A stretch of 64,000 bases of DNA from SZUA-36 sp963759155 (GTDB lineage Bacteria > Pseudomonadota > Gammaproteobacteria > Xanthomonadales > SZUA-36). Where the stretch lies: NCBI GenBank assembly GCA_963759155.1, contig CAVWXX010000015.1:332246-396245 (forward strand), given 5' to 3'. Under the pieces are notes generated by a model. That model saw only the letters and a list, made by a program, of their open reading frames with translations, ran no database searches and was not told where the DNA came from. Numbering within the stretch: the first letter of the stretch is position 1; the number at the start of each line of letters is the position of its first letter. Below are positions 16,790-25,837 of the stretch, piece by piece. The position numbers were made by a program, and so were the translations under genes.

Positions 16790-18121
16790 CTACCCCACCG
16801 AAGGCCGCCCAATAGCGTGACAGGTAAACCCATGACCCAAGGCCGTATCCTGTGGCCAGATATTCCTGCCATCAACGAGAACCTTTTGGCGCATATTGAC
16901 AGCCAGCTTTTCATAGTCAGGTATCCAGTAAAGCTTCCACTCGGTCACCAGCACCAATGCATCGGCGCCTGTCACGGCCTCGTACTGGTCTGCGTGCACT
17001 GAAAACCTCTCCTCGTTACCATAGATCTGCATTGCAACGTCCATGGCTTCGGGGTCATGAGCACGTACGCTGGCACCAGCATCGAGCAATGCGTCTATCA
17101 AAACCCGGCTGGGCGCTTCACGCATATCATCAGTATTTGGCTTAAATGAAAGACCCCAAATGGCGATACACTTGGCATCCAGCGCACCTGCAAAGTGCTT
17201 TTGCAGCATTTCAAACAGGTGGGTTTTCTGGCGCGCATTCACATGCTCAACCGCATCCAGAATTTTCGCTTCAAAACCGTATTCACTGGCGGTATGGCTC
17301 AAGGCTCTTACATCCTTGGGAAAACATGAGCCACCGTATCCCGGGCCAGCATAGATGAAGGAGTAGCCGATACGTGGATCCGAACCGATACCCTGGCGCA
17401 CATGCTCAATATCCGCACCTACCCTTTCGGCAATATTGGCCAGCTCATTCATCAGGCTGATCTTGGTCGCCAGCATCGCATTGGCGCTGTATTTGGTCAG
17501 TTCCGAGGAATGTACATCCATAAAAAGCATCTTTTCGTGGTTACGATTAAAGGGTGCGTACATTTCCCTCAATAATTCTTCACTCAGCTTATTTTCAATG
17601 CCACACACAATGCGGTTGGGCTGCATGAAATCCTTGATGGCCCCGCCTTCGGCCAGAAACTCCGGATTTGAAGCCACGCTAAAAACGGTATCTTCACCAC
17701 GTTCATCAAGCTCATGCTGAATCGCTGCACGGACACGATCGCACGTCCCCACGGGTACGGTTGATTTCACGATGACCAGCAGGTGCTTCGACAAGATCCT
17801 GCCAATGCCGGTTGCCACACCCAAAACGTGACCGAGGTCTGCTGAGCCGTCTTCTGATGGTGGTGTACCCACAGCGATTAACAGTGCCTGGGCATGATTG
17901 ACCGCCTCTTCAAGTGAAGTGGTAAATGACAGGTGACCCCGTTTTGCATTAGAAACCAGCATCTCATCAAGACCGGGTTCGTAAATGGGCGACTTCCCCA
18001 ATCGCAGGTTTGCAACCCGGTCCGCATCGACATCCATACAGACAACGTTATGTCCTGCTTCGGCCAGACCCGCCCCACTGACCAGCCCAACATAGCCACT
18101 GCCAATTATTGAGATCTTCAT
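16790..18121 (-). CDS. ugd: UDP-glucose 6-dehydrogenase
   Basis: It oxidises UDP-glucose to UDP-glucuronate with two NAD+, supplying precursors for exopolysaccharide, capsule or lipid A modification. I choose ATG 18121 (MKISIIGSGYVGLV, 443 aa). The frame continues 24 residues upstream without family likeness. It has the NAD-binding GSGYVG at 7-12, the central domain, and the catalytic Cys in YGGSCFPKD near 260. The C-terminal UDP-binding domain is complete. No other sugar-nucleotide genes are adjacent. Confidence 0.95.
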   Translation of the reverse strand: MKISIIGSGYVGLVSGAGLAEAGHNVVCMDVDADRVANLRLGKSPIYEPGLDEMLVSNAKRGHLSFTTSLEEAVNHAQALLIAVGTPPSEDGSADLGHVLGVATGIGRILSKHLLVIVKSTVPVGTCDRVRAAIQHELDERGEDTVFSVASNPEFLAEGGAIKDFMQPNRIVCGIENKLSEELLREMYAPFNRNHEKMLFMDVHSSELTKYSANAMLATKISLMNELANIAERVGADIEHVRQGIGSDPRIGYSFIYAGPGYGGSCFPKDVRALSHTASEYGFEAKILDAVEHVNARQKTHLFEMLQKHFAGALDAKCIAIWGLSFKPNTDDMREAPSRVLIDALLDAGASVRAHDPEAMDVAMQIYGNEERFSVHADQYEAVTGADALVLVTEWKLYWIPDYEKLAVNMRQKVLVDGRNIWPQDTALGHGFTCHAIGRPSVG

Positions 18122-18271
18122 TTTCTGGATTCCCGTTTTTCTGTTCAAGAACAATGTGGGAATCTTACAACTTTTACAGGCCGCGATGTGCATCGTGACA
18201 GCACTACCAACACAAGAAACAAGGAATTAAATACACCGATCATGCGTAGTGACTTCTGACAGGAATGTCGT

Positions 18272-19225
18272 ATGATGTCCGCCATGAAAACCAAAGCTCA
18301 TACCACCCTGTTTTTGACCCTGCTGGTCACATATTTCCTGACCGCCTGTTCAGCCCATCAGAAAACCGGGCAAATCGACAGCCCGATCCAGTCCCGGGAC
18401 ACGCAAACTGCCGACCTGGCTGATATTGCCGACGATACTTTGGATCTGCTCGAAGGCACAAACAAAGACAAAATCCTCGTGGTGTTTGATATAGACAACA
18501 CCATTATGGCCATGGAACAGGGCCTGGGTTCTGATCAATGGTATGAATGGCAAAAAAGCCTTAGTGAAAATGACCCATGCAACCCAAAAAGCGTCGGCGA
18601 TCGTTTTGCCGCGCAGGGCTCCCTGTATTTTGCCAGCGCGATGCGCCCCACACAGGAAGATAGCGCAGCCCAGGTCAGGGCTATCCAGGCAACAGGTGTG
18701 TCAGTGATCGCCCTGACGTCACGCGGAATGGATTTTCGTCTACAGACCTTTCGTGAGTTACGACGTAATGGTTTCAGCTTTAGTTATTCTGCCATTGGAC
18801 CGCACGGGGGTTACATGGAGCCTTTTATGCCAATTGAAGATGGACGGTTGTCACTTTATGAAGACGGTGTGTTTTTGACTGCGGGCCAGCATAAGGGGCA
18901 AATGTTGTATGCGCTTCTGGAAAAAACCGGTTTTGGTATGCCGTCAGTCATCGTCATGGTAGATGACAAGCAGAAAAACCTGGATGCCATCAAGGAGACT
19001 TTTTCAGCACTCGATGTACCGGTGCACGCCTGGCGCTATACCGGCGAGGATGAGAATGTCAGCGGGTTTGACCCTGAACTGGCCAATACCCAGTGGCAAT
19101 CCATCGAAGCACCCTTACGCCAGATACAGCAGGTGCTGGGACCGGACAACTATGATTTAACCGGTGCTGTACTGCCACCGGAGTGCGCCCAACCACTGCC
19201 ATCGTCGCCTGTCTCGGGTGATTGA
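18272..19225 (+). CDS. DUF2608 family lipoprotein, HAD-like
   Basis: A 317-aa lipoprotein. The signal peptide ends in a lipobox (FLTAC-S, Cys about 26). The body has the HAD motif I region VVFDIDNTIMAME near 70-82 (DxDxT) and a late motif VMVDDKQKNLDAI near 229-241 (DD), which suggests a phosphohydrolase-type fold in the DUF2608 family. The substrate is unknown. AGGA lies 7 bases before the first ATG. The next gene, a secreted EEP-fold hydrolase, follows after 151 bases on the same strand. Confidence 0.75.
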   Translation: MMSAMKTKAHTTLFLTLLVTYFLTACSAHQKTGQIDSPIQSRDTQTADLADIADDTLDLLEGTNKDKILVVFDIDNTIMAMEQGLGSDQWYEWQKSLSENDPCNPKSVGDRFAAQGSLYFASAMRPTQEDSAAQVRAIQATGVSVIALTSRGMDFRLQTFRELRRNGFSFSYSAIGPHGGYMEPFMPIEDGRLSLYEDGVFLTAGQHKGQMLYALLEKTGFGMPSVIVMVDDKQKNLDAIKETFSALDVPVHAWRYTGEDENVSGFDPELANTQWQSIEAPLRQIQQVLGPDNYDLTGAVLPPECAQPLPSSPVSGD

Positions 19226-19376
19226 CCCAGTGTTTCACCAGCAATATTAACGCCCAGGCCTGAAACCGTCCTGTTGGCATAAGAAAAGTAGGCCGCCACC
19301 TGGTTTATTTCCAGAACCTCACCGTCATCAAAACCTGTTTGTATTATCATACCGGCTTTCATTGCGAACAAAACCT

Positions 19377-20546
19377 ATGCGCCTGATTTATACACTTTCC
19401 CTGTTTTTTTGCAGCCTGGCATTATCCCTGCCCGCCCATGCCGCCGATGAAAAACCCCAGACCATCCGCTTTGCGACATTTAATATCGCCATGGGGCTGG
19501 AATCTGAAGGTGAGCTTTACCAGCGTCTGACGTCAGGTAAAGACAAGAACCTCAGAAAGGTTGCCGCCGTCATTCAGCGGGTCAGACCCGATGTGTTACT
19601 GCTCAATGAGTTTGACTGGTACGAACTCGACTCAGCAGTCCTGTTTATCCAGAACTACCTCGACGTACCGCAAGTGGGGAGTGAAGCCATCAGTTATGCC
19701 CACGCACTGAATGGCGCGGTCAATACCGGCCAGGATAGCGGCATGGACCTCAATAGCAATGGTGTCCCGGGAGAACCTGAAGACGCCTGGGGTTACGGCA
19801 AGTTCCAAGGTCAATATGGCATGATGGTGCTGTCTCGTTTCCCACTGCAGTTACAACGAAGTTTCCGTTTGTTCAAGTGGAGTGATATGCCGGATGCACA
19901 GGCACCCATGAACCCCGATGGTTCCAATTGGTACCCGGAGCCGATCTGGAAAAAACTTCGTCTCAGCTCCAAAAGCCACTGGGACATCGAGGTGAAGGTA
20001 AATGACCAGGCGCTGCACTTTCTTGTCAGCCACCCGACCCCACCGGTATTTGACGGACCGGAAGACAGGAACGGTACGCGTAATCATGATGAAATCAGGC
20101 TGTGGGCGGATTACATCGAACCGCAGCGTTCGGCTTACATCTACGATGATAGCGGTGCACAAGGCGGCCTGCCCGGCAATGCCAAATTTGTGATAGCGGG
20201 TGATCTGAATGCAGATCCGGTCGATGGTGATTCAAGTGTGGGGGCTATTTTACAGTTACTGGATCATCCGAAAATTGATGCCAACTGCGTGCCGGTCAGC
20301 GAAGGTGCCGAACAGGCAAGTGCTGAGCAAAAAGGTAAGAATCTGGAGCACAAAGGTATTCACGCCGCGGACACCGGGGACTTCAATGACACATACACCG
20401 GCAATATGCGTATTGACTACGTGCTGCCATCTGCAACACTGAAAGTCGTGGCTTGTGGTGTGTTCTGGCCCGCCCCAGGTCAGGATGGTCATGACCTGAC
20501 CGATGTCTCAGATCATCACCTCGTGTGGCTGGATGTGGAACTTTAG
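19377..20546 (+). CDS. Secreted endonuclease/exonuclease/phosphatase family protein
   Basis: A predicted exported metal-dependent hydrolase of the EEP (DNase I-like) superfamily, 389 aa from ATG 19377. A TTG 15 bases upstream is an alternative. The signal peptide MRLIYTLSLFFCSLALSLPAHA is clear. EEP motifs are RFATFNIAMGL, LLLNEFDW (the metal-binding Glu), VSHPTPPVFDG, FVIAGDLNADPVDGD and the C-terminal DVSDHHLVWLDV (catalytic Asp-His). The substrate could be nucleic acid, a phosphodiester or a phosphorylated sugar, and I cannot tell which. Confidence 0.85.
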   Translation: MRLIYTLSLFFCSLALSLPAHAADEKPQTIRFATFNIAMGLESEGELYQRLTSGKDKNLRKVAAVIQRVRPDVLLLNEFDWYELDSAVLFIQNYLDVPQVGSEAISYAHALNGAVNTGQDSGMDLNSNGVPGEPEDAWGYGKFQGQYGMMVLSRFPLQLQRSFRLFKWSDMPDAQAPMNPDGSNWYPEPIWKKLRLSSKSHWDIEVKVNDQALHFLVSHPTPPVFDGPEDRNGTRNHDEIRLWADYIEPQRSAYIYDDSGAQGGLPGNAKFVIAGDLNADPVDGDSSVGAILQLLDHPKIDANCVPVSEGAEQASAEQKGKNLEHKGIHAADTGDFNDTYTGNMRIDYVLPSATLKVVACGVFWPAPGQDGHDLTDVSDHHLVWLDVEL

Positions 20547-20551
20547 CGCCA

Positions 20552-22585
20552 TCATGACTTCAGAACCTGTTCTTTTAAACGTTTGATCTGGTCCCTGATA
20601 TCCGCCGCTTCTTCGAATTCCAGCATCTGGGCATGATGAATCATCTGCTTTTCCATCTCCGCAATGGACTTACCCAGTTCAGCCGGTCGCATATGTTGAT
20701 ATTGCGCCGCGGTCTCAGCCACCTTGCGCTGCTCGTCCCGTTCGGCGGGTGTTAGTGAGCGTGCATCCTCCATCACATCGCTGACAGCCTTGATGATGCT
20801 CTTCGGCGTGATGCCATGCTCTTTGTTATATTCCCGCTGACGCGCGCGCCGCCGGTCTGTCTCAGCAATGGCTCGCTGCATGGAGCCGGTTACCTTATCA
20901 GCATAGAGAATGGCTTTACCCTTGACGTTACGCGCGGCCCTGCCGATAGTCTGAATCAAAGATGACTCCGAGCGCAGAAACCCTTCGCGATCAGCGTCCA
21001 GTATCGCCACCAGGGAGACCTCGGGCATATCAAGTCCCTCACGCAGCAGGTTGATTCCCACAAGAACGTCAAACTCGCCCAGGCGCAGGTCGCGTATGAT
21101 TTCAACGCGTTCCACGGTATCCACATCTGAATGCAGGTATCTCACTTTCACACCATGATCTGCCAGGTATTCGGTCAGGTTCTCGGCCATGCGTTTGGTC
21201 AGGGTCGTAATCAGCACCCGTTCACCCACTGCCGTGCGCAGTGTGATTTCAGACAGCACATCATCAACCTGCCCACCCACTGGTCGAATCTCAACTTCAG
21301 GGTCAATCAAGCCCGTCGGACGCACAACCTGCTCAACTATGATTTCAGAACGCTCCAGTTCATAAGGTCGCGGCGTGGCCGATACAAACACGGTCTGACC
21401 GGCTCTTTGCTCCCACTCATCAAACCTGAGCGGCCGGTTGTCCAGGGCGGAAGGCAACCTGAAACCATAAGTGACAAGATTTTCCTTACGCGACCTGTCG
21501 CCTTTGTACATACCACCTAACTGTGGAACCATGACGTGGCTTTCGTCCAAAATCAGCAAAGCATCATCCGCCATGTAGTCAAACAAGGTCGGTGGCGCCT
21601 CGCCCGCGCCGCGTCCGGTGAGATGTCTCGAGTAGTTTTCCACGCCATTGCAGTAACCAAGCTCCAGCATCATTTCCATGTCATAGAGCGTACGTTGTTC
21701 GAGACGTTGTGCTTCCACCAGTTGCTGATGGTCCCGCTGATGGGCAAGTCGTTCTTTCAGCTCGGCACTGATGGCTGCCACCGCATCGATAACCGTCTGC
21801 CTTGGCGTCACATAGTGGGATTTTGGAAATACCGTCACAGCTTGCAGCTTGTTCACCACTTCACCTGTCAGTGGATCAAACTGGGATATGGCTTCGATTT
21901 CCTCATCAAACAACTCGACACGAATCGCGCTGATCTCCTCATCACCGGGGAATATATCGATCACTTCACCACGCACACGGTAAGTCCCACGGCGAAGTTC
22001 CATATCATTGCGGCTGTATTGCATTTCGGCCAATCGACGCAGGATACTGCGCTGGTTGATGATCTCGCCAACCGACAAATTCAGCACCATGCTCAAGTAA
22101 CTGCTTGGGTCGCCAAGGCCATAAATAGCGGAAACCGTGGACACGATAATGGTGTCACGCCGTTGTAACAGTGCCTTGGTCGCCGATAAACGCATTTGCT
22201 CTATGTGTTCGTTGATAGAAGCGTCTTTTTCAATGTAGGTATCGGACGATGGCACATAGGCTTCGGGTTGATAATAATCATAGTAGGAAACAAAGTACTC
22301 AACCGCGTTTTCCGGAAAATAACTCCGAAAATCACCATACAGCTGTGCCGCCAGTGTTTTATTGGGCGCCATGATCAGCGTGGGCCGCTGCAGATCCTGG
22401 ATGACGTTGGCCATGGTAAATGTCTTACCGGAACCGGTCACACCCAGCAAGGTCATGTTTTTCATGCCTTCACGCAGGCCGCCCGTCAAAGCGCGTATGG
22501 CATCCGGCTGGTCGCCCGTCGGCTGGTAATCACTGATCAGTTTGAAAGCTTTGTTTCTCAAGGTATGTTCTTCGTCGACGGCCAA
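20552..22585 (-). CDS. uvrB: Excinuclease ABC subunit B
   Basis: UvrB is the damage-verifying helicase of nucleotide excision repair. It is loaded by UvrA and recruits UvrC. The 677-aa protein has Walker A GVTGSGKT at 48-55, the beta-hairpin region YYDYYQPEAYVP near 95, the helicase motifs including DADREGFLRS and QTIGRAARN, and a C-terminal UVR domain (MEKQMIHHAQMLEFEEAADIRDQI) that binds UvrC. I see no LexA (SOS) box in the 49-base gap to the divergent gene. Confidence 0.98.
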   Translation of the reverse strand: MAVDEEHTLRNKAFKLISDYQPTGDQPDAIRALTGGLREGMKNMTLLGVTGSGKTFTMANVIQDLQRPTLIMAPNKTLAAQLYGDFRSYFPENAVEYFVSYYDYYQPEAYVPSSDTYIEKDASINEHIEQMRLSATKALLQRRDTIIVSTVSAIYGLGDPSSYLSMVLNLSVGEIINQRSILRRLAEMQYSRNDMELRRGTYRVRGEVIDIFPGDEEISAIRVELFDEEIEAISQFDPLTGEVVNKLQAVTVFPKSHYVTPRQTVIDAVAAISAELKERLAHQRDHQQLVEAQRLEQRTLYDMEMMLELGYCNGVENYSRHLTGRGAGEAPPTLFDYMADDALLILDESHVMVPQLGGMYKGDRSRKENLVTYGFRLPSALDNRPLRFDEWEQRAGQTVFVSATPRPYELERSEIIVEQVVRPTGLIDPEVEIRPVGGQVDDVLSEITLRTAVGERVLITTLTKRMAENLTEYLADHGVKVRYLHSDVDTVERVEIIRDLRLGEFDVLVGINLLREGLDMPEVSLVAILDADREGFLRSESSLIQTIGRAARNVKGKAILYADKVTGSMQRAIAETDRRRARQREYNKEHGITPKSIIKAVSDVMEDARSLTPAERDEQRKVAETAAQYQHMRPAELGKSIAEMEKQMIHHAQMLEFEEAADIRDQIKRLKEQVLKS

Positions 22586-22634
22586 ACTTGTTATTATAGC
22601 GCCCCTTATTATTATTTAGCTCCCTGGAGAGACC

Positions 22635-23096
22635 ATGAAATTCCTATTTTCCTTAATCCTGCTAGTGTCATTCTCAACGGCTGTCTCAGCACAGACTGCA
22701 CTCGACGAACAGATTGCGCTTACACGTCAATCAGCCCACACAGATCGCAAGATCATCATCATGGGCAATATGACCTTCACAGCTGACGAAGGTGCACAGT
22801 TTTGGCCTGCCTGGAATGAATACCGTGCAGCCATGGCCGCCAATGGCGACAGGACCCTGACCCTTATTAAAGATTTTGCGGCAAACTTCGAGACAATGAC
22901 CGATCAAAAAGCCAATGAAATCATGACTGACCATTTTTCAATAGAAATGCAGAACGTTGTAATAAAGCAGAAGTTCGCACAGGAAATTGCCAAGTTCATG
23001 CCTGCGCTAAAGGTCATGCGTGTGATCCAGATCGAAAACAAACTGGATGCGGCTATCAATTTGCAACTGGCTGCCGAGATTCCATTGGCACAGTAG
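22635..23096 (+). CDS. Hypothetical periplasmic protein, 153 aa
   Basis: A clear signal peptide (MKFLFSLILLVSFSTAVSA-Q) is followed by about 134 residues of mostly helical, charged sequence (ADEGAQFWPAWNEYRAAMA, DQKANEIMTDHF, MRVIQIENKLDAAINLQLA). The late IENKLDAAI pattern and helical content recall Spy/CpxP-like periplasmic proteins, but no LTxxQ motif is evident, so I leave the function open. GGAGAG precedes the ATG. It is divergent from uvrB. Confidence 0.7.
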   Translation: MKFLFSLILLVSFSTAVSAQTALDEQIALTRQSAHTDRKIIIMGNMTFTADEGAQFWPAWNEYRAAMAANGDRTLTLIKDFAANFETMTDQKANEIMTDHFSIEMQNVVIKQKFAQEIAKFMPALKVMRVIQIENKLDAAINLQLAAEIPLAQ

Positions 23097-23124
23097 TTTG
23101 AAAGCCAGCCGCTGATAAACCACC

Positions 23125-23150
23125 GGGGGTGAGGTTTCTCATCCCCTTGG
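23125..23150 (+). terminator. Weak terminator-like hairpin
   Basis: A 9-bp stem (GGGGGTGAG with CTCATCCCC, one G-T pair) has loop GTTT. Only a short pyrimidine stretch follows, so termination is uncertain. Confidence 0.35.
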
Positions 23151-23234
23151 CTAAAATGTTGCTATCATATGATCGATGCCGGAGCTCACCCATCATGTCT
23201 CAGAATGCGGGTTGACGTGATGTGAGTATTGTCT

Positions 23235-24458
23235 ATGGCTTTGTCAGATCGGGGAACAAACAAAGTGCCGTTCAAGATTTCCAACCGTGTCACACAAATA
23301 AAACCGGCCGCGACGATCATGGTCAGCATGAAGGCCATCGAACTTCGTGCGCAGGGTCGGGACATTATTTCGCTGGGTTTTGGCGAGCCGGACTTTGACA
23401 CCCCGGAACACATCAAGAATGCCGCCATTGAAGCCATCAAACAGGGTAAGACAAAATACCCGCCGGTTGACGGTACAAAGGAGTTAAAAAGCGCTATCGT
23501 CCGCAAGTTTCAAACTGAAAATCAGCTTGAATATGACCCCAAACAAATCATCGTTTCAAACGGCGCCAAACAGAGCCTGTTCAATTTATTAACCTCTTTG
23601 CTTAACCCGGGTGATGAAGTCATCCTGCCGGCGCCTTACTGGGTCTCTTACCCGGATATGATCAAACTGGCTGAAGGCCAACCCGTCATATTGAATGCGA
23701 CAGCTGAGAATGACTTCAAGATCTCGGCAAAGCAACTGGAATCATCCATCACGGACAAAACCCGGCTATTGATCATTAACTCTCCCTCCAATCCGACGGG
23801 CAAGGTCTACACCGAAGATGAATACCGCGAGCTTGCGGAAGTGCTGGTTGAGTTCCCAAAGGTCATGGTCGTTTGTGACGATATTTACGAACATATTTAC
23901 TGGGGCGAAAAACCGTTTCGCACCCTGCTAAATGCCTGCCCTGAGCTGAGTGATCGCACTGTCATTATCAACGGCGTCTCGAAAGCCTATGCAATGACAG
24001 GCTGGCGGATCGGATATGCGGCAGGTCCTCAAGACATGATAACCGCCATGCTCAAGGTGCAGGGCCAAAGCACTTCCGGTGCCTGCTCAATCTCGCAGGC
24101 CGCTGCAGTCGCCGCGCTTGAGGGTTCACAGGACTGTGTTTCGCAAATGCGGGTTGAGTACAAACGCAGATACGAGTATCTGCTTGATGCACTCAATGCA
24201 ATTGATGGCATTGAATGCGAAGATTGCGATGGTGCTTTTTACGCATTTCCATCGTTCCAGTCCATCATCGACCGTATGCCGGACATTCGCGATGATGTGG
24301 AACTGGCCGCATGGATGCTCGAACATGCCGGTGTGGCCATGGTCCCCGGCACCGCTTTTGGTGCACCGGGTCACCTGCGTCTGTCGTTTGCCACCAGCAT
24401 GGAAAACCTGCAATCCTGTATTCAACGCATTGCTCATGCGGTTGCAACACTGGATTAA
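23235..24458 (+). CDS. Pyridoxal phosphate-dependent aminotransferase, aspartate aminotransferase class I subgroup
   Basis: A class I/II aminotransferase, most like the prokaryotic aspartate/prephenate aminotransferases of the I-gamma group. It transfers the amino group between aspartate (or a related acid) and 2-oxoglutarate. I start at ATG 23235 (407 aa). The body begins SNRVTQIKPAATIMVSMKA, which is a typical N-terminus. It has the SLGFGEPDFDTPEHI substrate region, NSPSNPTGKVY, the PLP Lys in NGVSKAYAMTGWRIGY near 249, and the C-terminal Arg in HLRLSFATS. It may also act on aromatic substrates. Confidence 0.9.
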   Translation: MALSDRGTNKVPFKISNRVTQIKPAATIMVSMKAIELRAQGRDIISLGFGEPDFDTPEHIKNAAIEAIKQGKTKYPPVDGTKELKSAIVRKFQTENQLEYDPKQIIVSNGAKQSLFNLLTSLLNPGDEVILPAPYWVSYPDMIKLAEGQPVILNATAENDFKISAKQLESSITDKTRLLIINSPSNPTGKVYTEDEYRELAEVLVEFPKVMVVCDDIYEHIYWGEKPFRTLLNACPELSDRTVIINGVSKAYAMTGWRIGYAAGPQDMITAMLKVQGQSTSGACSISQAAAVAALEGSQDCVSQMRVEYKRRYEYLLDALNAIDGIECEDCDGAFYAFPSFQSIIDRMPDIRDDVELAAWMLEHAGVAMVPGTAFGAPGHLRLSFATSMENLQSCIQRIAHAVATLD

Positions 24459-24579
24459 AGACACGCCCACATTTACGATTTTTTCGTAAAACCCCTTACA
24501 GGTTTTGACTCCCTGCCTGACCCCCATAAGCCGGGATTTGCCATTACGCACCCTACTCTCTTTCAATTAATCTCAATGC

Positions 24580-25113
24580 ATGAAGATCCGGCAACAGACA
24601 GGTTTCACCGCATTGGAGTTGATAGTTACCATGACTATCGTTGCAATTTTATTGGCGACCGGCGTACCAGCCTTCAAAAACTATAGCTGGAACCTGCGTA
24701 TGAAAACCGCCATGGACACGTTGCAAGCTGATTTGAACCTGGCACGCGGACGCGCCATCAGCCATAACACCCAGACGGTTATCTGCCCGGTATCTGCAAG
24801 CGGTGACTGCACAGGTCAGTCAGCATGGCAGGATGGCTGGATTGTTTTCGCCGACCTCAATGCTGACCGAAACAAACAGAAAGGCGAACCGCTTTTAAAA
24901 CAGGCGGGTGCAATTGCGATGCTGGACATCAGCAGTTCCAGTTCCCGCAGTCGACTGCGCTTTTACCCCAATGGCAGCGCACCGGGAAGCAATGCTTCCA
25001 TCCTGTTTTGTGATTCGCGAGGGACCACTGAAGCGGGAACTATATCGGTATCCAATAGCGGCAGAATTCGTCTACAAGCAAAAGTTGCCCAACCCACTGA
25101 AAATTGTCCTTGA
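24580..25113 (+). CDS. GspH/FimT family pseudopilin
   Basis: A 177-aa minor pseudopilin for a type IV pilus or type II secretion fibre. The N-terminus MKIRQQTGFTALELIVTMTI shows the prepilin peptidase site (G-FTALE, with Glu at +5) and a hydrophobic helix that anchors it. The rest matches the FimT/GspH layout (ARGRAISHNTQTVICPV, WQDGWIVFADLNADR, a C-terminal Cys pair). No other pilin genes are nearby, so it is an orphan copy. tRNA-Asn follows. Confidence 0.85.
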   Translation: MKIRQQTGFTALELIVTMTIVAILLATGVPAFKNYSWNLRMKTAMDTLQADLNLARGRAISHNTQTVICPVSASGDCTGQSAWQDGWIVFADLNADRNKQKGEPLLKQAGAIAMLDISSSSSRSRLRFYPNGSAPGSNASILFCDSRGTTEAGTISVSNSGRIRLQAKVAQPTENCP

Positions 25114-25155
25114 CTCGCCCACCTAAAGTACGCAAAATACCGCGCCTTAGGATAT

Positions 25156-25232
25156 TCCCCGGTAGCTCAGTTGGTTAGAGCGGGTGACTGTTAATCACTA
25201 GGTCGATGGTTCGAGTCCTTCCCGGGGAGCCA
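25156..25232 (+). tRNA. tRNA-Asn(GTT)
   Basis: A 77-nt cloverleaf with anticodon GTT in the CTGTTAA loop, T-loop TTCGAGT and encoded CCA. Confidence 0.97.
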
Positions 25233-25247
25233 TTTTAAATAACAAAT

Positions 25248-25283
25248 ACAGGAGCTTAGCAGAAATGCTGAGTTCCTGTTTTT
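25248..25283 (+). terminator. Terminator of tRNA-Asn
   Basis: A 14-bp stem (ACAGGA, a G-T pair, CTTAGCA with TGCTGAG, TCCTGT) closed by a GAAA tetraloop and followed by five T. It lies 15 bases after the CCA end. Confidence 0.92.
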
Positions 25284-25461
25284 GTTTATGGGGTAACTAA
25301 TCCGCACTCAATAACAGCCCTGATCGAAGCAAACATCGGGCAAATGGCGTTGTCACACACTCCTTCATATATTGGTTCGGTAACACCAACTGAAGTGAAT
25401 AGAAATTTTGCTTTAGCCCGGATCAACCAGCGTAGATTAAAACTGCCATATTGAGATATGT

Positions 25462-25497
25462 TTGATCCAGATCATAATGCGAATGATTATCATTGCT
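25462..25497 (+). promoter_or_regulatory. Promoter with overlapping Fur box
   Basis: TTGATC (25462-25467) and GATTAT (25485-25490) are 17 bp apart. The -10 box lies inside GCGAATGATTATCATTGCT (25479-25497), which matches 14 of 19 positions of the Fur consensus with a perfect AATGATTATCATT core. Another half-site TATCATT follows. A repressor bound here would block RNA polymerase, as in Fur-iron repression. Confidence 0.75.
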
Positions 25498-25684
25498 ATC
25501 ATTCCCGAGTCGCCTTGGTGGGCAGTCAACTCTTCCCCCTTCCCCCCCACTTTGAGTTGATTGCTACCAAGGCGATTCTAGTGTGAACCAACTCACAGCA
25601 CGGGCCACCAAAATGGCTAAAATGAAATAGCTGCTTCAGGTAACGTCAAGGGGTCACCAGGGGGCGTTACCTGAGCGGCTTTTT
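25497..25684 (+). ncRNA. Candidate Fur-regulated small RNA
   Basis: No ORF with family likeness lies between the Fur-box promoter and the strong terminator at 25630-25684, so the expected transcript is an untranslated RNA of about 188 nt. Its 5' half folds into a long hairpin: TCGCCTTGGT (25510-25519) pairs with ACCAAGGCGA (25566-25575), and GCAGTCAACTC (25522-25532) pairs with GAGTTGATTGC (25554-25564). The closed loop is C-rich (CCCCCTT then CCCCCCC). The role could be like that of RyhB or PrrF, silencing iron-protein mRNAs in low iron, but the RyhB core is not present. This is inference from layout. Confidence 0.65.
25630..25684 (+). terminator. Terminator of the candidate small RNA
   Basis: GCTGCTTCAGGTAACG pairs with CGTTACCTGAGCGGC (one bulge, one G-T) and is followed by TTTTT. 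The stem is long and the loop is 19 bases. Confidence 0.88.
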
Positions 25685-25780
25685 GTATGCACGTATTAAT
25701 CGTCCAGCGGCTAAAAACTGCCTGGCTTTATGTTATCCCCTACCTCTCCAGACACTGGTTGCCGGATAAAAAAACAAACT

Positions 25781-25809
25781 TTGTAACTGACAGTTACATC
25801 GGATATATT
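25781..25809 (+). promoter_or_regulatory. Promoter with operator-like palindrome upstream of the SYLF gene
   Basis: TTGTAA (25781-25786) and TATATT (25804-25809) are 17 bp apart. A perfect palindrome TGTAACT-GAC-AGTTACA fills 25782-25798, covering the -35 box and the spacer. This is a typical position for a repressor operator. I do not recognise the regulator. Confidence 0.6.
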
Positions 25810-25837
25810 CACGCCTGACATTCCACTTGAGAACACT

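Noticed and set aside
22586..22634. LexA (SOS) box for uvrB
   Set aside because: I searched the gap for CTG-N10-CAG and found no acceptable match on either strand.
25510..25575. CRISPR or integron-type repeat at the long hairpin
   Set aside because: The arms occur once only and there are no repeated spacers, no attC core sites and no integrase. The small RNA explanation fits the promoter and terminator.
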